A program made the position numbers and the translations under genes. From Deltaproteobacteria bacterium (GTDB lineage: Bacteria > Desulfobacterota > Desulfuromonadia > Desulfuromonadales > Geothermobacteraceae): 29,660 nt of DNA. The stretch covers positions 1-29,660 of the forward strand of contig RFIO01000098.1 of NCBI GenBank assembly GCA_003695205.1, in the 5' to 3' direction. The notes below the pieces were generated by a model. That model saw only the letters and a list, made by a program, of their open reading frames with translations, was not told the origin of the DNA and searched no databases. Of the stretch, positions 24,823-29,660 are shown in pieces (positions within the stretch are counted from its first letter, which is position 1; the number at the start of each line of letters is the position of its first letter).

Positions 24823-26382
24823 ATGGCCGAAACCAACGCTGCCGAAAAAAAATCGCCCGTTGCCCAGTTTCAGGAATGGCCGACCAGCCGCAAACTGAGT
24901 CTTGTCGGAGTGGTCCTGGTCAGCCTGATTTTCTTCGCGGTCCTGATCATCCAGGCACGGGTTGCCGACTATTCCCTGCTGTTCGCAAACCTGTCGGCCG
25001 GCGACGCGGCCTCGGTGGTCGAATGGCTCAAGGACCGCAAGATCCCCTACCAGCTGAAAAACGACGGTCAGGCGATCTATATCCCGGCCGACAAGGTCCA
25101 TGAATCGCGTCTGCAGCTGGCGGGCGAAGGCCTTCCCCAGGGCGGCGGAGTCGGTTTCGAGATTTTTGACCGCCAGAGTTTCGGCATGACCGACTTCGCC
25201 CAGAAAATCAACTTTCGCCGGGCCCTGCAGGGAGAGCTTGCCCGCACCATTGCCAGCCTGGCCCCTGTCAAGGGCGCCCGCGTCCACCTGGCCCTGCCCG
25301 AAAGGCGTCTGTTCAAGTCCCAGCAGCAGGATCCGACCGCCTCGGTCATCGTCAAACTCGCCTCGGGACGAAAGTTGAGCCGTTCGCAGATCAACGGCAT
25401 CGTCAACCTGGTTGCCGGCAGCGTCGAAGGACTGGAGCCGGAAAAGGTGACAGTTGTTGACGCCACAGGCAAGGTGCTCAACAAGCCCGAAACCTCCTTG
25501 GGCGACACCGGCGGCGGCCCCGCCATGCTGTCGCACCAGGCCGCTCTCGAAACCCGTCTGGAACAGCGCGCCCAAGCCCTGCTTGACCGCGCGCTCGGGG
25601 CCGGCAATTCCATGGTGCAGGTCACCGCCCAGATCGACTTCACCAAGCGGGAAAAGGTAGAGGAGATCTACGATCCCAAACGGACCGCCGTAGTCAGCGA
25701 ACAGGTGACCGAGGAGAAGTCCGGCGGCCAGTCCACCGGCGGCACCGTCGGTATCGGCAGCACCCTGAGCGGTGCCCAGCCCCTGGTCGGCAGCACCCCG
25801 TCAAGCCGGACCGAGGAAACTACCAACTACGAAGTCAGCAAGATCGTCAGCAAGATGGTCGATCCGGTGGGGAACCTGACGAAGCTTTCGGTCGCCGTTC
25901 TGGTTGCCGACCGGCAGGTCCAGTCCGAGGAAGGACAGACAACCTTCGAACCGCGTGATCCCAAGGAACTGTCCGCCATCGAGCAGATGGTTCGCAGCGC
26001 CCTGGGGATCAGCAGCGAGCGCGGGGATGTCATCAGCGTGGTCTCCATGCCCTTTGAGCCTGACATTCTTTCGGAGCCTGTTCCGGAAACCGGAATCATG
26101 GACCGGGTCAATGACTACCTGCCGCTGGTGCGCTACCTGCTCATAGGCCTTGGCGCCCTGTTCGCCTACCTGCTGCTCGTCCGGCCCATGGTCCGCAGTC
26201 TCAAATCAGGCCAGCAGGTACCACAGTACAAAACGGTCGAGGAAATGGAACAGGAGATGCTCGAAGGGGGCGAGGAAGCCCTGCTGTCTGCCAAGGACCC
26301 GGCCGAGCGCCTGCGGCGGCAGCTGGTGCAGTCTCAGTCGTCACCGACCCAGATCGTCAAGGCATGGATGCAGGAGAACTGA
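24823..26382 (+). CDS. fliF: Flagellar MS-ring protein FliF
   Basis: The 519-residue FliF is anchored by two membrane helices (about 25-43 and 433-453) flanking a large periplasmic region. Ring-building motifs include YSLLFANLSAGDAASVVEWLK, AGEGLPQGGGVGFEIFD, FRRALQGELARTIASL and VKGARVHLALPERRLF. A Gly/Ser/Thr-rich region (about 290-330) is the usual beta-collar loop. The C-terminal cytoplasmic tail (about 455-519, ending PTQIVKAWMQEN) should bind FliG. AGGAGG precedes the ATG. Confidence 0.98.
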   Translation: MAETNAAEKKSPVAQFQEWPTSRKLSLVGVVLVSLIFFAVLIIQARVADYSLLFANLSAGDAASVVEWLKDRKIPYQLKNDGQAIYIPADKVHESRLQLAGEGLPQGGGVGFEIFDRQSFGMTDFAQKINFRRALQGELARTIASLAPVKGARVHLALPERRLFKSQQQDPTASVIVKLASGRKLSRSQINGIVNLVAGSVEGLEPEKVTVVDATGKVLNKPETSLGDTGGGPAMLSHQAALETRLEQRAQALLDRALGAGNSMVQVTAQIDFTKREKVEEIYDPKRTAVVSEQVTEEKSGGQSTGGTVGIGSTLSGAQPLVGSTPSSRTEETTNYEVSKIVSKMVDPVGNLTKLSVAVLVADRQVQSEEGQTTFEPRDPKELSAIEQMVRSALGISSERGDVISVVSMPFEPDILSEPVPETGIMDRVNDYLPLVRYLLIGLGALFAYLLLVRPMVRSLKSGQQVPQYKTVEEMEQEMLEGGEEALLSAKDPAERLRRQLVQSQSSPTQIVKAWMQEN

Positions 26383-26386
26383 CGAC

Positions 26387-27406
26387 ATGATCGCGGACAA
26401 GACCTTCGCCAAACTGACAGGAATTGAAAAAGCAGCCGTGCTGCTCCTCTGCCTGGGTGAAGAAACCACGGCACGTGTCTTCGAGGAATTGCCCGATGAC
26501 GACGTACGTATCCTCAGCCGCTGCATGATGAACATTTCGCACGTGCCGGCCAATCTCGCCAAAGATGTCATCGAGGCCTTCAAGCGCGACTCGTCTGAAT
26601 ACACCGGTCTCTTCGTCCAGGGACGGGAATTCGTGCGCAAGGCCATCTCCTCAGCATCCGATTCCGGCAGGGCGAGCCACCTGATCGAACAGGTTGAAAA
26701 CACAGCCGACGAACGTCCGCTGGAAACGATTTCCCTGATGCAGCCGCGCATGGTCGCCAGCCTGCTGCAGGCCGAACATCCACAGACCGTCGCCTTGATT
26801 CTGTCAACCCAGAAACCGGAGCACGCCAGCCGGGTCATCGGTTTCCTGCCCGAGGAGATGCACGCCGACATCATGTACCGCATCGCCCGCATCGACAAGG
26901 TATCCCACGAAGTCATCACCCAGATCGAAGAAGCCCTGCAGCGGGAAATCGGCGTGGTGACCGGCGACGACCAGCAGACGGTTGGCGGCATCGACAAGGC
27001 GGTGGAGATCCTGGCGCGGCTCGAAGGCGGGCTCGATCGCGACATCCTCGATTCCATAGACGAAAACGATTCGGAGCTGGCCGAGGAGATCAAGCGGCGC
27101 ATGTTCACCTTCGACGATCTGGGCGAACTCGACAACCGGGCGCTTCAGACCATTCTGCGCGAGGTCAACAACGACCAGCTGACCATGGCGCTGAAGAGCT
27201 GTTCCGACTCGGTGCGAGACAAGATCTTCAGCAACATATCCGAACGGGCCGCCGCCATGATCCAGGAAGATCTCGAAGCCATGGGTCCGGTGCGTCTCTC
27301 TGAGGTCGAAACCATGCAGCAGGCCATCGTTGAAATAGCCCTGAAGCTTGAGGAGGAAGGACAGATCGTGATTGCCGGACGCGGAGGTGGCGATGTCCTT
27401 GTCTAA
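26387..27406 (+). CDS. fliG: Flagellar motor switch protein FliG
   Basis: The 339-residue FliG starts MIADKTFAKLTGIEKAAVLLLCLGEE. The middle domain carries LLQAEHPQTVALILS (EHPQ motif that binds FliM), and the C-terminal domain contains FTFDDLGELDNRALQTILREV and the charged torque helix region (DSVRDKIFSNISERAA). It lies 4 nt after fliF; GGAG sits about 11 bases before the ATG. It is part of the C-ring and target of CheY signalling through FliM. Its last 14 bp overlap fliH. Confidence 0.98.
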   Translation: MIADKTFAKLTGIEKAAVLLLCLGEETTARVFEELPDDDVRILSRCMMNISHVPANLAKDVIEAFKRDSSEYTGLFVQGREFVRKAISSASDSGRASHLIEQVENTADERPLETISLMQPRMVASLLQAEHPQTVALILSTQKPEHASRVIGFLPEEMHADIMYRIARIDKVSHEVITQIEEALQREIGVVTGDDQQTVGGIDKAVEILARLEGGLDRDILDSIDENDSELAEEIKRRMFTFDDLGELDNRALQTILREVNNDQLTMALKSCSDSVRDKIFSNISERAAAMIQEDLEAMGPVRLSEVETMQQAIVEIALKLEEEGQIVIAGRGGGDVLV

Positions 27407-28055
27407 GGTGCACAGGGCCCAGGAGTACACCGACCTGCAGCAGTTCCATTTCACCGATTTTGACCACGGTCGTGATGCCGGAACCGCGCCTGCGGTCCAA
27501 CCGGCTGAAACGTTCCAGGCGCCGAACCAGCCACCGGCGGACAAGGTTGCCCCCGAGGCTCTCAGCGCCGAAGAGGCCTACGCGAAAGGGCGCCAGGACG
27601 GTCTTCACGAAGCCGGAGAAAAGCTTGACAAGGCGGCCAACGCCCTCGCCCGCGGGCTGGAAGAAATCAGCCGCCTGCGCGAGTCGATTCTGCGCAACAG
27701 CAGCCAGGACATGCTGCGCCTGGTCATGACCATCGCCCGCCAGGTGATCCATCGCGAGGTCACGGTGAACCCGGAAATCGTCCTTTCGACCATCGATATG
27801 GCCCTGCAGGCCTCGGTCAGCAGCGACAGCTATGTGATTCATGTCAATCCCGAGGACCTCGAACTGGTCGAGGAACAGAAACCCCTTTTCCTTGCCAGCA
27901 TCAGAGGTCTGGAAAATATCCAGTTTCGGCCGGACAGCGAGGTCGAACGAGGCGGGTGCCTGGTGGAATCGAATCTCGGCCAGGTCGATGCCACCATCGA
28001 GGGGCAGCTTGACGAGGTGCGTCGCACCTTGCTTGAGGCGATCGAGGAGAGCTGA
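27393..28055 (+). CDS. fliH: Flagellar export ATPase regulator FliH
   Basis: The 220-residue FliH has an N-terminal variable part (about 1-75), AYAKGRQDGLHEAGEKLDKA (the typical Gly/Ala-spaced coiled region) and a C-terminal V-ATPase E-like domain (QDMLRLVMTIARQVIHREVTVNPEIV, SDSYVIHVNPEDLELV, GGCLVESNLGQVDATIEGQLDEV). It tethers FliI to the export gate. I chose the ATG with GGAGG five bases upstream; it overlaps fliG by 14 bp, more than the other junctions, suggesting tight translational coupling. Confidence 0.93.
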   Translation: MSLSKVHRAQEYTDLQQFHFTDFDHGRDAGTAPAVQPAETFQAPNQPPADKVAPEALSAEEAYAKGRQDGLHEAGEKLDKAANALARGLEEISRLRESILRNSSQDMLRLVMTIARQVIHREVTVNPEIVLSTIDMALQASVSSDSYVIHVNPEDLELVEEQKPLFLASIRGLENIQFRPDSEVERGGCLVESNLGQVDATIEGQLDEVRRTLLEAIEES

Positions 28056-29419
28056 TGGACCACCTGTTCGAAAAACTCTCCCGTCTCAAGCCGATGAAGG
28101 TGTGCGGCAAGGTCGTGCAAATTGTCGGCCTGGTGGTTGAAGGATACTGCCCAACCGCGGCGGTCGGCTCCCTGTGCCAGCTCGAACCGCTCAACGGCGA
28201 ACCTCCGGTATTGGCCGAAGTGGTCGGATTCAAGGGAGAACGGGCTCTGCTGATGCCCCTGGGCGAACTGCGTGGGCTGGGACCGGGCAGCCTCATTCGC
28301 GTCCTGCGCGACCGGGCCAGTCTCGCTGTCGGCGACGCCCTGCTCGGCCGGGTCGTCGACGCCATGGGCAATCCGATTGATGATTTGCCCTTCCCCGAAT
28401 GCGACCGTGAGATGCCGATCTACGCGCTGCCCGCCGGCCCCCTTGAACGTGACAAGATCGAGCAGCCGCTTGAGCTCGGCGTGCGGGCCATCGACGGCCT
28501 GCTGACCTGCGGCATCGGCCAGCGTATGGGCATCATGGCGGGATCCGGCGTCGGCAAATCGGTTCTGCTCGGCATGATGGCCCAGCACACCTGCGCCGAT
28601 GTCAATGTCATCGCCCTGATCGGCGAACGCGGCCGGGAGGTCAGGGAATTCATCGAGCGCGACCTGGGGCCTGAGGGGCTGGCGCGCTCGGTCGTTGTCG
28701 TCGCCACCTCGGATCAGTCCCCGCTTCTGCGCATGCGCGGCGCTTTCGTCGCCACAACCATCGCCGAATACTTCTGCTCTCTGGGCAAGAACGTGCTCCT
28801 GATGATGGATTCGGCAACCCGTTTCGCCATGGGCATGCGCGAGGTCGGTCTCGCTATCGGTGAACCCCCGACCACCAAGGGCTACACCCCGTCGGTCTTC
28901 GCCACCCTGCCCAAGCTGCTGGAACGGGCCGGCAACTTCAGGGGCCAGGGGAGCATCACCGGCCTGTACACCGTGCTGGTCGAAGGCGACGACATGAACG
29001 ACCCGGTAGCCGACGCCGTCCGCTCCATCCTGGACGGCCATATCGTCCTCTCGCGTGATCTGGCGGCGCGCAATCATTACCCGGCCATCGACGTTCTCAC
29101 CTCGGCAAGCCGGGTCATGAGGGAAATTGTCCCGCCGGAGCACCAGAAGGCCGCCGGCTGGATGCGCGAGATGCTGGCGACCTACCGCGAGGCGGAAGAT
29201 CTGATCAACATCGGCGCCTATGTCGCCGGCAGCAACCCCAAGATCGACCAGGCGATCGCCCGCATCGACCAGATCACCGACTTCCTGCGCCAGGGGATGG
29301 AGGAAAGCTGCCGTCTGGACGAAACCTGCCGCCAGTTGACCCAAATGCCGGACCTGGAACCGCCCCAGGCACCAGCAGTCCAGGCTCCGCCCGCGAATCC
29401 TGCCGAGGCCTACAACTGA
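28055..29419 (+). CDS. fliI: Flagellar type III export ATPase FliI
   Basis: The 454-residue ATPase resembles the F1 beta subunit. Walker A is AGSGVGKS (about 162-169), the catalytic Glu lies in GERGREVREF (190-199), and Walker B is VLLMMDS (247-253). GEPPTTKGYTPSVFATLPKLLERAG and GSITGLYTVLVEGDDMNDPV are hallmark segments. It powers export of rod, hook and filament proteins. The start overlaps the fliH stop (TGATG) with GAGGAG ahead. The Pro/Ala-rich C-terminal tail (about 430-454) is likely disordered. Confidence 0.98.
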   Translation: MDHLFEKLSRLKPMKVCGKVVQIVGLVVEGYCPTAAVGSLCQLEPLNGEPPVLAEVVGFKGERALLMPLGELRGLGPGSLIRVLRDRASLAVGDALLGRVVDAMGNPIDDLPFPECDREMPIYALPAGPLERDKIEQPLELGVRAIDGLLTCGIGQRMGIMAGSGVGKSVLLGMMAQHTCADVNVIALIGERGREVREFIERDLGPEGLARSVVVVATSDQSPLLRMRGAFVATTIAEYFCSLGKNVLLMMDSATRFAMGMREVGLAIGEPPTTKGYTPSVFATLPKLLERAGNFRGQGSITGLYTVLVEGDDMNDPVADAVRSILDGHIVLSRDLAARNHYPAIDVLTSASRVMREIVPPEHQKAAGWMREMLATYREAEDLINIGAYVAGSNPKIDQAIARIDQITDFLRQGMEESCRLDETCRQLTQMPDLEPPQAPAVQAPPANPAEAYN

Positions 29420-29429
29420 AAGGACCTGA

Positions 29430-29660
29430 ATGATGTCTGACAATTTCCGACTTCAGACTCTGCTCGACTATCGCGACCTGCGCGAACGACAGGCCAAACA
29501 GACGCTTGCCGCGGCCCTGCAGCAGCAGGAAGCGATTCTCGTGGAGATTCATCGCATGCGCGCCGAACTTGACTGTCTGTGCCGCGATTTTGTCCGACGC
29601 CAGGCCGAAGGCCTGCCGGCCTGCGAAATCGAACTGTTCCAGTCCAGTATCCAGTTGCGG
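29430..29660 (+). CDS. fliJ: Flagellar export protein FliJ, 3' partial
   Basis: The first 77 codons are present, then the window ends. The reading MMSDNFRLQTLLDYRDLRE followed by Arg/Gln/Glu-rich coiled-coil sequence is typical of FliJ, the general chaperone of the flagellar export apparatus, which also fits as the gene after fliI. There are two successive ATG codons (29430 and 29433) behind AAAGGA; either could be the start, giving 5- or 8-nt spacing. Confidence 0.88.
   Translation, partial: MMSDNFRLQTLLDYRDLRERQAKQTLAAALQQQEAILVEIHRMRAELDCLCRDFVRRQAEGLPACEIELFQSSIQLR

Noticed and set aside
27839..29443. 534-residue open frame antisense to fliI
   Set aside because: It lies fully opposite the strongly conserved FliI and part of FliH, has no family motifs, and is a by-product of GC-rich codon use.

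Overview
This is a GC-rich chromosomal window with dense, co-oriented operons. Gene content suggests a Desulfuromonadales/Geobacter-like bacterium (Desulfuromonadia, formerly Deltaproteobacteria). The indications are several sigma-54 activators with sigma-54-like promoters, CheX/CheD-type chemotaxis, a Cys-rich 'two-CW'-like segment, and the flagellar order flgB-flgC-fliE-fliF-fliG-fliH-fliI-fliJ. The taxon is inferred from gene content, not proven.

Region 1 (1-5464, minus strand) is a tight operon read right to left. It encodes a TlyA-type RNA methyltransferase, a tetrapyrrole-methylase-family protein, a U32-family protein with a Cys cluster, an Mre11/SbcD-like nuclease and an SbcC/Rad50-like ATPase with two central membrane segments (YhaN-like) that runs off the left edge. 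Three junctions are 4-bp overlaps or 1-nt to 7-nt gaps, so co-transcription is likely.

Region 2 (5650-11150, plus strand) holds signalling and transcription genes: a stand-alone receiver, a triple-PAS histidine kinase, a receiver-PAS-AAA+-Fis sigma-54 activator, and a receiver-less FleQ/FlrA-like sigma-54 activator. A 309-bp non-coding stretch before the last gene has a perfect 15-bp inverted repeat built from TGTGYCATGACACA units and a sigma-54-like promoter. A strong 18-bp hairpin (11178-11220) ends this region and separates it from the convergent chemotaxis operon.

Region 3 (11248-20975, minus strand) is one chemotaxis operon read right to left: cheA, cheW, cheR, cheB, cheD, an HDOD gene, cheY, two cheX-like genes, and a 591-residue protein with two more CheX/CheC-like domains and a degenerate receiver. 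Two features stand out. CheA carries an eight-cysteine insert inside its first Hpt domain. The operon also encodes four CheX/CheC-type phosphatase-like modules.

Region 4 (21275-29660, plus strand) is a flagellar basal-body and export operon. It is led by an exported TPR protein of unknown function behind a good sigma-54 promoter with GG-N10-GC spacing. It continues with flgB, flgC, fliE, fliF, fliG, fliH, fliI and the start of fliJ, cut by the right edge. A plausible overall logic is that a FleQ-like activator with sigma-54 switches on the flagellar operon, while the divergent che operon controls the motor. I saw no tRNA, rRNA, CRISPR array or insertion sequence.
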